A stretch of DNA of 64,000 nt, taken from positions 59,133,130 through 59,197,129 of the forward strand of contig OY747706.1 in assembly GCA_963556495.2 (NCBI GenBank). The letters run 5' to 3'. Shown piece by piece: positions 32,747 through 42,479 of the stretch. The notes under the pieces are model-generated. The model was not told where the DNA came from, did no database searches, and was given only the letters and a program-made list of their open reading frames with translations. This DNA comes from Valencia hispanica. Its lineage: Eukaryota > Chordata > Actinopteri > Cyprinodontiformes > Valenciidae. The position numbers and the translations under genes are program-made. Position 1 is the stretch's first letter. Every line of letters starts with the position of its first letter.

Positions 32747-34037
32747 TCAAATATCTGTAATAATCCGTGGGGGGCAGCTCCCAGGCTTATTGACACTAGT
32801 CCCAGGCGTTTGGTGTAGTCTAAGTTTAGGTGTTAATTGTGTCCCAAATTTGATTTGCTCGTTCAGTCTGTCTGTAAAGTTTCTAAATGGAGACTCATTT
32901 GATGTGGCTGAGTCACAGGCAGATGAAGACTTAATCTCTGATGGTTGTTTATCTGTTCGGTCCTGTGGTGTCATCATGACTTGCTGTTTTTGTTCTCTGA
33001 TATCCATGGGCGCCTCAAGGTCAGCTTTTGGGAGCAAGTGTTTTGCTTTCTGATTTTGATAAGAAAAAATGTTTGCTGCTAAGAGCCTTACTCCGGCCTT
33101 GTTAAGATAACGGCCTGCTTTGAACAGATGATTAGCACTTCCAAATACTTTGAAATTATTAATAAATGTGAGCGACTTCTCATCTGATTGTTTCTTCAAC
33201 CATTTATGGACCATGTGGAGTCTGCTAAATCTTTCATCATTCCTTTCAGGGACTGGTCTGCTGATGAGGATGTTTACGTTAAGTCCATCAAGTCTCTGTA
33301 GGAGATCAGAAAAGTCTCTCTTCAGAATCTCTGATTGTCTCATCGCGATATCTGCTGATCCAGCGTGAATGACGAGCTTTTCCAAAGCAGGATGTTGGTC
33401 CAAGATATTAGGGATTTTTTCTGATATTTCTCTCACTGTATTTTTGTAGCAGCTATAAACTCTGGTGTTCTTGCTACAAAGAGCCTCAATTCCATTAATT
33501 GATCCGTCTTGTATGATAACAGTCTTTGCTGGGGGGGCTCTTACTTTGTTATGTGTCCGTTTGATGCGGCTGGGTTTCTCCTGGTGGCTTTGACTGGTCC
33601 CGGGGGCTGCGTCATCTTTCAGGGAACTCAAGACTGCGAATCTGTTTTTCAGCGGGATTCCAGGTGGAGAAATATCTCTTGTTTTTGGCTGAAACGTCTT
33701 TTGTTTACTTTTAGCAGAAGCGGCAGTTCTGGGTTCAGAGCTTTCTCTGTGCCGGAGTTTCTTTTGTTTTTTCTTCCTCGGAGAACAGGCTGGGGTTGAT
33801 GATTCCGTGCGTTTTAATGCTGGCCAGTCTTCATTATAGTGCGGAGTTCTGCCGCTCAGACGCCTGTAGGGAGTCTCTGTGACACGGTTAGACCGATGTA
33901 TTCAACGGTAAAGTTGTGTCATTTTGTCCATAATCAGCGTGGAGATCAAAATTAATTTCCAGACGGCGTAGCTTCGTTTCAATGCCCTCAATTCTATGGA
34001 GCAGTTTTTCAAAATACTCAGCTGAGCAAAAAGCCAT
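32747..34037 (-). pseudogene. Family C ORF1: coiled coil plus SGNH-esterase-like domain, degenerate
   Basis: ORF1 of CR1/L2 LINEs often carries an SGNH/GDSL-type esterase fold. The frame starts MAFCSAEYFEKLLHRIEGIE at 34037, with a short coiled coil (IEGIETKLRRLE). After a frameshift near 33888 it goes on with a basic Lys/Pro-rich linker and the esterase-like domain in the frame 33631-32747: TVIIQDGSINGIEAL (block I, where GDS has become DGS), LVIHAGSADI (normally GTND) and AGRYLNKAGVRLLA (normally DGxHxN). All three catalytic blocks are altered, so it is probably inactive as an enzyme. Structure-forming residues such as RFSRLHMVHKWL are kept. Confidence 0.75.
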
Positions 34038-34340
34038 GTTGATAAGTCCATAAAAAAGTAATCCAAGAAGAGATCCGGTCCAATACAGAAACTCCAGGGG
34101 CTGGGTAGATAAAGTAACTAAGAAAAGGTTAAGAAAAGAAAATAAGAAAAACAAACAGAAAAGAAAATAAAGTGAACAGATCTGGAGAGAGACAGAGAGC
34201 AGCTGCTCCTCCTTCAGCAGTCTTGGGAGAGCTGTACTCATTCCCGCTGTGGTTAACCAGCGTGCCTGCTTAGGCAGGTGGCGTGGTCTTCCGCCGATCC
34301 GGTTAACTGTCATCCCTCCCTTTGTCCAAACCACTATTAC

Positions 34341-34949
34341 TAATTGAAGCTAGCCTTTGTCAAATCGCCACGCGGCTTTTCTTTGTCTCCCTTTGTGAAC
34401 CGATTGCGCCAATTAATAAGAATTGAGTCGAAAGTGATCTATGACAAAAGGGGGTGTAAGCTAAACCCCCCCCCTCATTTGCTCATCGTCTCTCTCTCCC
34501 TCTCTGCACACACACACACACACAAACACGCACGCACACACACACGTGCGCGTGCCCCATCCCGTCAACGTTAACTGTTTTTACTCTATATTGCAAACTT
34601 TAGAATAGATGGAAATTATTGATGAAATGTTTGGCTGTAAGGTTGATCTATTTTCTTACTAAATTTCCCTTATATTAAAGAGAATTTTCCTGTTTTTCAT
34701 CACTGTGTGTACAGTTTATTGATGTCCCAGCGGAAGACCTCAACTTTTCAGAAGAGACCGATTGTCTGGTATCGAAATTATCTCTAATTAGAGATTGGTG
34801 CCCCGATTGTCTTTAATAAAAAGATTAAACTTGAACTTCATCAATAATTATATTAATAATAAATTATTGATCATAATTATTGATGCTCAGAGAAACCAGA
34901 CATTTATAGCTTAGGCTGAGTCAACCCTAACAAAAGTATGTTGAAGATC
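34341..34949. repeat. CA microsatellite and a dispersed repeat segment shared with 57850-57980
   Basis: A CA/CG-rich microsatellite lies at about 34507-34550. The following 150 bp (cgttaactgttttt..., ttagaatagatggaaattat, ctgtaaggttgatcta) match 57850-57980 with scattered differences, so this is a copy of a dispersed repeat. The family is unknown to me. Downstream (34720-34920) is AT-rich DNA that looks like the end of a larger element (aataaaaagattaaacttg). Confidence 0.55.
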
Positions 34950-35305
34950 TGTTGTGACTAAACCAACCCCCCAGACCACTCAGGTCATCCAACTCTAGTC
35001 TACTAATCATCCTAACCCATGGAGAACCAGCTTTCAGTTTCTATGTTCCTCTAATCTGGAACAAACTTCCAGACCACTGCAAAGCTGCTGAAACACTGAG
35101 TTCCTTTAAACCAAGCCCACAACCTATATGTTTAGAGCTGCCTTTGAGTAAGTGGTTAATAATAGCTGGAATGTCTCTAATGTTGTGGTTTATGGTTTTG
35201 CTGTTGGTTTATTGCTGCTTTCATTTTATCCCTCTAAGGTAAAGCACACTGAATTGCCTTGTTGTGAAACTATAATATTCAAATAATGTGGTCTTGTCTT
35301 GCCTG
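34950..35305 (+). mobile_element. L2/Maui-like LINE 3' end
   Basis: A frame with stops still shows the L2 C-terminal wording (FYVPLIWNKLPDHCKAAETL), followed by a short 3'UTR, cactgaattgccttgttg and a decayed tail. It is of the same kind as the shorter tails elsewhere in the window. Confidence 0.72.
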
Positions 35306-35728
35306 TCCTATATGGAGGAGTAATATCATCATAAATAAAATAAACTCCGAAATAAATAAATAGCTTGATAAAGAAATGACTCACACAATAAATAGTTTAA
35401 AAAATGAATAAATTAGCCAATAACTGCAGAAAAATATATAAAGCATCAGATTTATTAAATAACTGATCATAGTCTGAGACATTTATTTCAGTTTCAAACT
35501 TTATTAGTTATTTTATTTCTGTGCCTTTATTCTCGTTTAGTTTTTTAAACAGCTATTTTTAGTTCTTGAGAAATGTAAATTTATTTATAAATTAATCCCC
35601 AGCGCTTTTATTTTTTCATAGTTATGAGAGCCTTTTATTCATGCTAAACAATTCACACTTTGCCATGTAAAAACTAACGAGTTCTGATTACATTTAAAAG
35701 CTATGTTGTCATCATTGTACAGCCTATA
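35306..35728. other. AT-rich intron DNA
   Basis: Strongly AT-rich with many short A/T runs. I see no features. A TA at 35727-35728 was the Tc1 target. Confidence 0.5.
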
Positions 35729-35935
35729 CAGGTCCTTCTAAAAAAATTAGCATATTGTGATAAGGTTAATTCTTTTCCATAATGTAATGATAAAAATTAC
35801 ACTTTCATATATTTTAGATTCATTGCACACCAACTGAAATATTTCAGGTCTTTTATCGTTTTAAAACTGATGATTTTGGCATACAGCTCATGAAAACCCA
35901 AAATTCCTATCTCAAAAAATTAGCATATCATGAAA
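35729..35935 (+). repeat. Left Tc1 inverted repeat (IR/DR)
   Basis: The outer site at 35729-35760 and the inner direct repeat at about 35901-35932 share the aaaaaattagcatat core. This is the expected pair of transposase binding sites. Confidence 0.85.
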
Positions 35936-36057
35936 AGTTTCTCTAAACGAGCTATTAACCTAATCATCTGAATCAACTAATTAACTCTAAACACCTGCAA
36001 AAGATTCCTGAGGCTTTTAAAAACTCCCAGCCTGGTTCATTACTCAAAACCGCAATC

Positions 36058-37053
36058 ATGGGTAAGACTGCCGACCTGACTGCTGCCCAGAAGGCCATCA
36101 TTGACACCCTCAAGCAAGAGGGTAAGACACAGAAAGAAATTTCTGAAAGAATAGGCTGTTCCCAGAGTGCTGTATCAAGGCACCTCAGTGGGAAGTCTGT
36201 GGGAAGGAAAAAGTGTGGCAGAAAACGCTGCACAACGAGAAGAGGTGACCGCACCCTGAGGAAGATTGTGGAGAAGGACCGATTCCAGACCTTGGGGGAC
36301 CTGTGGACTGAGTCTGGAGTAGAAACATCCAGAGCCACCGTGCACAGGCGTGTGCAGGAAATGGGCTACAGGTGCCGCATTCCCCAGGTCAAGCCACTTT
36401 TGAACCAGAAACAGCGGCAGAAGCGCCTGACCTGGGCTACAGAGAAGCAGCACTGGACTGTTGCTCAGTGGTCCAAAGTACTTTTTCGGATTAAAGCAAA
36501 TTTTGCATGTCATTCGGAAATCAAGGTGCCAGAGTCTGGAGGAAGACTGGGGAGAATGGAAATGCCAAAATGCCTGAAGTCCTGTGTCAAGTACCCACAG
36601 TCAGTGATGGTCCGGGGTGCCATGTCAGCTGCTGGTGTTGGTCCACTGTGTTTTATCAAGGGCAGGGTCAATGCAGCTAGCTATCAGGAGATTTTGGAGC
36701 ACTTCATGCTTCCATCTGCTGAAAAGCTTTATGGAGATGAAGATTTCATTTTTCAGCACGACCTGGCACCTGCTCACAGTGCCAAAACCACTGGTAAATG
36801 GTTTGCTGACCATGGTATTACTGTGCTCAATTGGCCTGCCAACTCTCCTGACCTGAACCCCATAGAAAATCTGTGGGATATTGTGAAGAGGAAGTTGAGA
36901 GACGCAAGACCCAACACTCTGGATGAGCTTAAGGCCGCTATCGAAGCATCCTGGGCCTCCATAACACCTCAGCAGTGCCACAGGCTGATTGCCTCCATGC
37001 CACGCCGCATTGAAGCAGTCATTTCTGCAAAAGGATTCCCGACCAAGTATTGA
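36058..37053 (+). pseudogene. Tc1-type transposase with the first catalytic Asp lost
   Basis: It cut and pasted the element at TA sites. The frame is 331 codons, close to the 330-345 usual for Tc1. An N-terminal paired-like HTH region (residues 1-110; IGCSQSAVSRHL at 32-43, KSVGRKKCGRKR at 46-57) is followed by the DDE domain. The second Asp is D235 (FQHDLAPAH) and the third acid is E270 (NSPDLNPIENLWD), giving the DD34E spacing. The segment at residues 144-167 reads RIKANFACHSEIK... instead of the conserved block holding the first Asp. One base is missing before 36487 and one is gained near 36556, so the frame is shifted between the two points and restored afterwards. Three residues are also missing near residue 83. 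The ORF looks intact but should be catalytically dead. Confidence 0.9.
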
Positions 37054-37126
37054 GTGCATAACTGAACATAAGTATTTGAAGGTTGACTTTTTTTATATTA
37101 AAAACACTTTTCTTTTATTGGTCGGA

Positions 37127-37329
37127 TGAAATATGGTAATTTTTTGAGAAAGGAATTTTGGGTTTCATGAGCTGTATGCCAAAATCATCAGTTTTAAAAC
37201 AATAAAAGACCTGAAATATTTCAGTTGGTGTGCAATGAATCAAAAACATATGAAAGTTAAATTTTTATCATTACATTATGGAAAAGAATGAACTTTATCA
37301 CAATATGCTAATTTTTGGAGAAGGACCTG
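37127..37329 (-). repeat. Right Tc1 inverted repeat (IR/DR)
   Basis: The reverse counterpart of the left repeat, with the inner site at 37127-37160 and the outer site ending agaaggacctg at 37329. Confidence 0.85.
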
Positions 37330-37331
37330 TA

Positions 37332-37743
37332 CAGCTAAAATGTTTATCGGTACTTGAGATTAAAAAAAACAAAGTCATCCATCAGTGCTGGAAAAACATC
37401 TAAGTATGGCTTTATACTTAGCTTTGTTCTCTAATTTTTTTAACTTTAAACTAAAAGTACAAGCAGAGTTTTCTTGTCAACACTGGTAAATATTACTGCA
37501 ATATTAAAAAACATTAATGGAGTTAAGGTTTGATCTTTACTTTTTGTCATCACTGCATGATGTATATAACTTGCTTATTTAAATCTAAATCATGGCTACC
37601 TAAAGCTGATGTTGTTGCAGAGGTCTAAAAGAAATAGCTTCAATGTTGAAATCCGGTCTGTAGCTTAGTGGACATTTCAAGTCAAACCCACTTAAAGGTC
37701 TTGTATTTGGATCCTTTTCTTCTCTTTAAATGCTCTAACTCAG
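37332..37743 (+). other. End of tafa5 intron 1
   Basis: Intron DNA leading to the acceptor. A pyrimidine-rich tract (ccttttcttctctttaaatg) precedes the acceptor CAG at 37741-37743. Confidence 0.7.
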
Positions 37744-37893
37744 GTCAGCTGGTGGCAGGAACCTGTGAAATTGTATCTCTGGACCGAGACAGCAGTCAGC
37801 CCAGCAGGACTATCGCCCATCAGACAGCCCGCTGTGCCTGCAGGAAAGGACAGATTGCTGGGACAACACAAACTAAACCTGCCTGCATTGATG
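37744..37893 (+). CDS. tafa5: tafa5 exon 2: start of the mature Cys-rich domain
   Basis: This internal exon encodes the N-terminal half of the mature TAFA5 chemokine-like peptide. The translated exon begins GQLVAGTCEIVSLDRDSSQP and continues through TARCACRKGQIAGTT to PACID. This is very close to vertebrate TAFA5, with conserved Cys in GTC, ARCAC (two) and PAC. It is 150 bp with acceptor CAG and donor GTATGA, phase 1 at both ends. The first Gly codon is split with the last base of exon 1 (4674). The ATG-rich frame that continues past 37893 is intron. Exon 3, with the remaining cysteines, is not in the window. Substitutions such as Arg to His after TIA and TTQTKP for TTRARP are compatible with a fish orthologue. 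Whether this is the a or b duplicate cannot be told. Confidence 0.9.
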
Positions 37894-38333
37894 GTATGAT
37901 GCTTTCTTTTCTCCAAAGGCTGAACATTTTGTGGTATTCAAGAGGAGAACTGTGCTAGAAAGACAAATTGAGGAAACAGGAAGCAGCTGAGAACACTGTG
38001 ATCCAGATTTCTTTCCTCATACTTGTCCCTTTCATTTTAAAGTAGGGGCTCGGCCAATCCAGAGAGTCTACCCTATACTTGCATTTTCCTTTACACACAT
38101 GGAATTTACACTTTTTGGGAGGTAATTTTGGTCGGCCGGCCACGCCTTGGAAAGTTCGCCACTGTTCAGTGTTTTTGCCATTTGTGGATAATAGCTCTCA
38201 CTTTGGTTTGCTGGAGTCTCAAAACTTTGAAAATTACAGTAATTGAGATCTTACAGTCTGAAAAAGGTTATAAAGCAATTTTCTAGACTATATGCTGCTA
38301 CTTTTTTCACACGCGATGGACGCTGCATTCCTA
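37894..38333 (+). other. Start of tafa5 intron 2
   Basis: Donor GTATGA, then unremarkable intron. I see no gene or repeat that I can name. A short palindrome ggccggcc lies near 38136. Confidence 0.6.
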
Positions 38334-38595
38334 TAGGCAAGGCAAGGCAATTTTATTTGTATAGCACACTTTCAACAGCAGGTAATTCAAGGTGCTTTAC
38401 ATGAATTGGTGATAAAAAAAAAGGAAATTAAAAGTAAAAGAAACACACATTACACATGATACACAATAAAGTAAGAGAAAGATCAATAAAGCAAGAGAGC
38501 ATGAACACATTTCATACATATGACATCAATCATTTAATCAAAGGCAATTCTAAACAAAGGGGTTTTTAGTCTCGATTTAAAGCAGTTCAGATACA
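38334..38595 (-). mobile_element. L2/Maui-like LINE 3' end
   Basis: The tail ggcaaggcaaggcaatttta at the left is the reverse of the TTGCCTTGCC tail. At the other end the minus strand still encodes the final L2 residues (LNCFKSRLKTPLF). Confidence 0.75.
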
Positions 38596-38668
38596 CACGA
38601 TGCGGTTAATTTTTAGATTTTTTACTGGCTAACGGCATGCAGGGGGCACTATCACAGGAAGCGTAAAA

Positions 38669-38896
38669 GTGAGATTATGTGCAGAAGAAGACACAACTGG
38701 TAGTTTTCATGCACATACCCCCATCATGGAAAGCACATTAATAAATGCATATAATGCAGCTTTTAAGTTTAAGGCAATTGAGCTGGCTGTCAAAGAAGGA
38801 AATATAGCAACTTCAAGCAGAAAGAGGAGATTCAGGGCTCCTGCGCGAGGGGAGCCACTTGTGAGCTCTCTGACATGGGAAAGGAACGGAGGTTAG
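38669..38896 (+). pseudogene. Fragment of a transposase HTH (pogo/CENP-B type wording)
   Basis: Within a 75-codon frame, residues 27-45 (AYNAAFKFKAIELAVKEGN, nt 38747-38803) resemble the first helices of the DNA-binding domain of pogo/CENP-B-like transposases and their domesticated relatives. The expected following recognition helix is absent; the rest is unrelated to any motif I know. It is a small decayed piece, and the assignment is tentative. Confidence 0.4.
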
Positions 38897-38934
38897 CACC
38901 GCTGGTCGGCATGCGGATACGTGCTTTATGTCGG

Positions 38935-39069
38935 ATCAACCCCAAAATGTAATCAGTTGTTTCTGGTCCCATTGCGGAAATTTCCTGAAAATGTCACCAA
39001 AATCCCTCCATTACCTTTTGAGTTATGTTGCTAACGGACAGGCAAACAGAGTGGCGGGCACGAAAACAT
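38935..39069 (+). repeat. Dispersed repeat split by a family A insertion
   Basis: Wording such as gagttatgttgctaacggac and gcgggcacgaaaacat is common in fish interspersed repeats. It continues after the family A insertion at 39803-39840 (acattgcctcctagcagagg). Its class is not determined. Confidence 0.45.
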
Positions 39070-39802
39070 TCAATTCAATTCAATTCAGTTTATTTATATA
39101 GCGCCAATTCACAACAGATGTCATCTCAAGGCACTTAACAAGAAGTCATTTCAATACATTTATACAAACATTCCAATCAGTTAAAAAGTTTCCTATTTAA
39201 GGAATCCCAGCAGATTGCGTCAGTCATTGGCGTGAGGTTGGGCCCCGTTGATGCAGACTTTCCAACCACAGCAATCCTTCAGCAATCCCTCATACTGAGC
39301 AAGCATGTAGCGACGGTGGAGAGGAAAAACTCCCCTTTAACAGGAAGAAACCTCCAACAGAACCAGGCTCAGTAGGAGCAGCCATCTGCCACGACCGTCT
39401 GGGGGTTTGAGAAGACAGAGCAGAAACACAGAAGGAACAGAAGATCTGATATAAGAGAACTTTCTATGTTACAGAAAGTAAAAAGTTGATAACAGGACAC
39501 AGTGGATGTTCAGTTACTGGGGGGATCATCCCAGTCGATGCCCCCCGTCCAACAGGGCATTGCAGCCAAGCAGGATACCAGACCAGGTATATCTTCTATG
39601 GAGAGAAAAACACTGAGAGAAAACAAAGTTAACAGTCGAAATAACAGAATGTACTGTAATACAACTGGAGAGTAGTAGGAGAAAAGGAAGTAGCAGAGTG
39701 AAGAAAATTGGTACGTCTGTCCTCCAGCAGTCTAAGCCTATAGCAGCATAACTACAGAGATAGCTCAGGATGACCTTAGCCACTCTAACTATAAGCTTTA
39801 TC
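39070..39802 (-). mobile_element. Family A LINE 3'UTR, 5-bp target duplication
   Basis: A clean minus-strand family A 3'UTR from its GAATT tail to just past the ORF2 stop (ctataagctttatc), flanked by AACAT (39065-39069 and 39803-39807). The host repeat reads through when the insertion is removed. It is well preserved, so relatively young. Confidence 0.88.
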
Positions 39803-39889
39803 AACATTGCCTCCTAGCAGAGGTAACTAAAACAAATCATTCGTGTACCGCCTTTCTGTGATTATATCTCATGTTACAACATCCAAATG

Positions 39890-39931
39890 TGCTGCTTATA
39901 TTCAGGTGCAGCCTATATATGAACAAAAATG
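39890..39931 (+). repeat. Left part of a dispersed repeat split by a family A copy
   Basis: The phrase gctgcttatattcaggtgca recurs as cggcttatattcaggtgtgc at 41852-41871 after the family A copy 39932-41820. The pieces belong to one repeat (known widely in fish by the phrase 'tatattcaggtg') that contained the target site. Confidence 0.5.
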
Positions 39932-41820
39932 GTTACTGGCACCATTTCAGATATGATGAATCTATCCTTAGTGAATGGAAACATACCACAAGAATTTAAG
40001 GTTGCTGTAATCAAACCTTCACTTTAGAAAACTTCCCTTGATCAAGATGACTTAGTGAATTACAGACCTATATCTAACCTCCCTTTCTTATCCAAAATCC
40101 TTGAGAAAATAGTTGCTAATCAAGTCTGTGAGCATCTAACAGTAACAACCTGTTTGAAGAATTTCGGTCAGGTTTTAGAGCTCATCATAGCACTGAAACA
40201 GCACTGGTGAACGTTACTAATGATATTCTCATGGCCTCAGACAATGGACTTGTTACTGTTCTGGTCTTGTTAGATCTCAGTGCTGCTTTTGACACAGTCG
40301 ATCATGATATTCTCTTAGAAAGGCTTGAACATGATGCAGGGATCAATGTAACAGGTTTAAATCATATTTGTCCGACAGATTCCAGTTTGTTCTTGTAAAT
40401 GATAAATCTTCTTTACAATCAAGGGTTACCAGTGGAGTTCTACAGGGTCCTGTGCTTGGACCAATTCTTTTTACTATATATATGCTTCCAATTGGTATAA
40501 TCATTAGACAGCATGGGATGCATTTCCACAGCTATGCTGATGATACATAACTATATTTATCCATAAATCCTGATGAACCCAGTCAGTTAGGTAGATTACA
40601 GGCATGTCTGGAAGACATAAAAACATGGATGACTCTAAACTTTACGCTCTTAAATTCTGACAAGACAGAAGATGCTGTCTTTGGACCAGAGGCCCTAAAA
40701 AGAAACTGCTTAGTCAATCCCTTCATCTGGATGGTATTAAATTGACCTCCAGTAATAAAGAACCTCTGCGTTATTTTTGACCAAGACATTTTTTGGCTCC
40801 CTGTTAAATCCAGAATAGAATCTAAGAATAGAACCTAAGATCCTCCTTCTTACATATAAAGCCCCTAATAATCAGCTCCATCATACATCAGAGATCTGAT
40901 TGTTCCATATGTTCCTAACAGAGCACTTTGCTCTCAGATTGCAGGTTTACTGGTGGTTCCTAATATTTCTAAAAGTAGAATGGGAGACAGATCTTTTAGT
41001 TATCAGGCTCCTCTCCTGTGGAACCAGCTCCCAGTTTTAGTCAGTAAGGCAGAGACTCTGTCTACTTTTAAGGCCAGGCTTAAAACTTGCCTTTTTGATA
41101 AAGCTTATAGTTAAAGTGGCTTAGGTCATCCTGAGCTATCTCTGTAGTTATGCTGCTATAGGATTAGAATATAGGAGCACAGAGTGACCACTTTTATTCA
41201 CTTTATTCGCTTTCCTCTTCTACTACTCTTTAGTTGGATTTTATGCTGTTGTTTCGACTGTTAACTTTGTTTTCTCTCAGTGTTTTTCTCTCCATAGAAG
41301 CTACACCTGGTCTGGTATCCTGCATAGCTGCAATGCCCTGTTGGATGGGGGGCATCGACTGGGATGATGCTCCCAGTAACTGAGCATCCCTCGTGTCCTG
41401 TTATCAACTTTTTACTTTCTTTAATATAGAAAGTACTCTTACATCAGTTCTTCTGTTCTTGCTGTGTCTCTACTCTGTCTTCTCAAATGGCCAGACAGTC
41501 GTGGCAGCTTGTACTGAGCCAGGTTTTGCTGGAGCTTTCTTCCTGTAAAAGGGGAGTTTTTGCTCTGCACTGTTGCTACATGCTTGCTCAGTAGGCGTGA
41601 TTGCTGAGGCATTGCTGTACTCGGAGTCTGCATGAACGGGGCGCAACTGCCAGTCAATGACTCTATGCAATCTGCTGGGATTCCTTAGATAGAAAACTAG
41701 CTAAAACTTTAAACTGATTGTAATGTTTGTATGATTGTAATGAAATTACTTTTCTTGTAAAGTGCCTTGAGATGACATCTGTTGTGAATCGGCGCTATAC
41801 AAAAAAACTGAATTGAATTG
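39932..41820 (+). mobile_element. Family A LINE, RT part plus 3'UTR, diverged
   Basis: A 5'-truncated copy flanked by AAAATG (39926-39931 and 41821-41826). It starts in the RT palm region and ends in the usual tail. It is more diverged than the other long copies. About 200 bp between the KNLCVIFD block and the SLHWLPV block is deleted near 40788. It carries many stops. Confidence 0.85.
39960..41115 (+). pseudogene. Family A RT remnant with intact motif A and YADD
   Basis: Pieces in several frames: [16 protein letters not shown] near 40085-40130, [14 protein letters not shown], then in frame 40207-40398 [18 protein letters not shown] (motif A with its Asp). In frame 40368-40550 follow GVLQGPVLGPILF (Pro of GVPQG changed to Leu) and SYADD, just before a stop at 40548. 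The C-terminal blocks are partly deleted. It is useful mainly to show the ancestral Asp in motif A. There is no activity. Confidence 0.72.
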
Positions 41821-42479
41821 AAAATGTATTTTCTTTTCAAATTTAGCTGGTACGGCTTATATTCAGGTGTGCTCAATAGTCCGAAAATTATAGTGCTTTC
41901 TATCTCATTTATTCCTGAATTTCTTTGAATCTCAGAATAATGTCTATCTTTTCAATATCTTTTGGTCTACTCCACTTTGTCAGGCGGGTCTTTTTTAGTT
42001 CTAATTAACTTATTAAACTAATTAACACTTAACCTTAGACTTATACATTTGATACTTCCAATCCAGTTTTCAGAACTGAAGAAGCCTCTTGGATGATAGA
42101 CGAAACATAATCAGACAACAAGAAAAGTCCAGTTGCCATCACTTAAACTCTCAAGAATGTCATGTCCTGAATTACTGAGAATCTACACCAACATATTACG
42201 ACTCTGTTTCCAGGTCTGTACCCTGGGATGCCAGTGTTTTGGAGGACTATTACTGTAAATCTGAATAATGCCAATGTTATCCTGTTTGCTCCTGTTAGAG
42301 TTATGGGTGACAAGTAACTTCAGTCTGACTCAGCATGTCTTTTGATGTGTCATATGTTAGGTCTCTAATGTTGTGCTTTATGCTTTTATTGCTGCTTTTA
42401 TTTAGGCTCGAGCAGCTAAGCACTGCGAAGGACAATTGTACCTGTAGTTTCTTATTTTTCTTCTGTCAAATGAATTGGC
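41821..42479. other. Right part of the split repeat, then unassigned DNA
   Basis: 41827-41905 completes the repeat that hosts the family A copy. Beyond it, the phrase gaactgaagaagcctcttgg, gatagacgaaacataatc (42070-42110) is a wording repeated widely in fish genomes, but I cannot assign it. I see no gene. Confidence 0.45.

Larger units (their letters stand above)
30384..34340 (-). mobile_element. Family C L2-type LINE, 3' end missing
   Basis: On the minus strand: a 5' part near 34340, ORF1 (34037-32747), ORF2 (32743 to about 30400), then an abrupt stop at 30384 where the family A copy begins. The RT C terminus and 3'UTR are absent and do not reappear on the far side of the family A copy. The join therefore involves a deletion or rearrangement. 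The ORF wording differs clearly from families A and B (for example GSSLGPLLF and YVDD). The 5' limit is approximate. Confidence 0.78.
35729..37329 (+). mobile_element. Tc1/mariner transposon, both ends present
   Basis: It is bordered by the TA target duplication (35727-35728, 37330-37331). The outer ends are caggtccttct and its reverse agaaggacctg. The inverted repeats run about 200 bp and hold a second internal copy of the motif ctcaaaaaattagcatat (35911-35928), matched in reverse near 37127-37150. This is the IR/DR layout with two transposase sites per end. Total length is 1601 bp with a single transposase frame. The copy is otherwise well kept, so a fairly recent insertion is likely. It ends 414 bp before tafa5 exon 2. 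Confidence 0.93.

Noticed and set aside
33888..34334. 148-codon minus frame with a hydrophobic stretch that looks like a membrane protein
   Set aside because: The N-terminal part is 5'UTR of family C. The real ORF1 start is at 34037, and the hydrophobic run comes from A/T-rich 5'UTR.
37655..37730. tRNA-like phrase gtagcttagtgg before exon 2
   Set aside because: It resembles a box A, but no matching box B or cloverleaf can be drawn.
37668..37958. 96-codon frame covering tafa5 exon 2
   Set aside because: The ends read into intron on both sides. The splice sites and TAFA5 similarity limit the coding part to 37744-37893.
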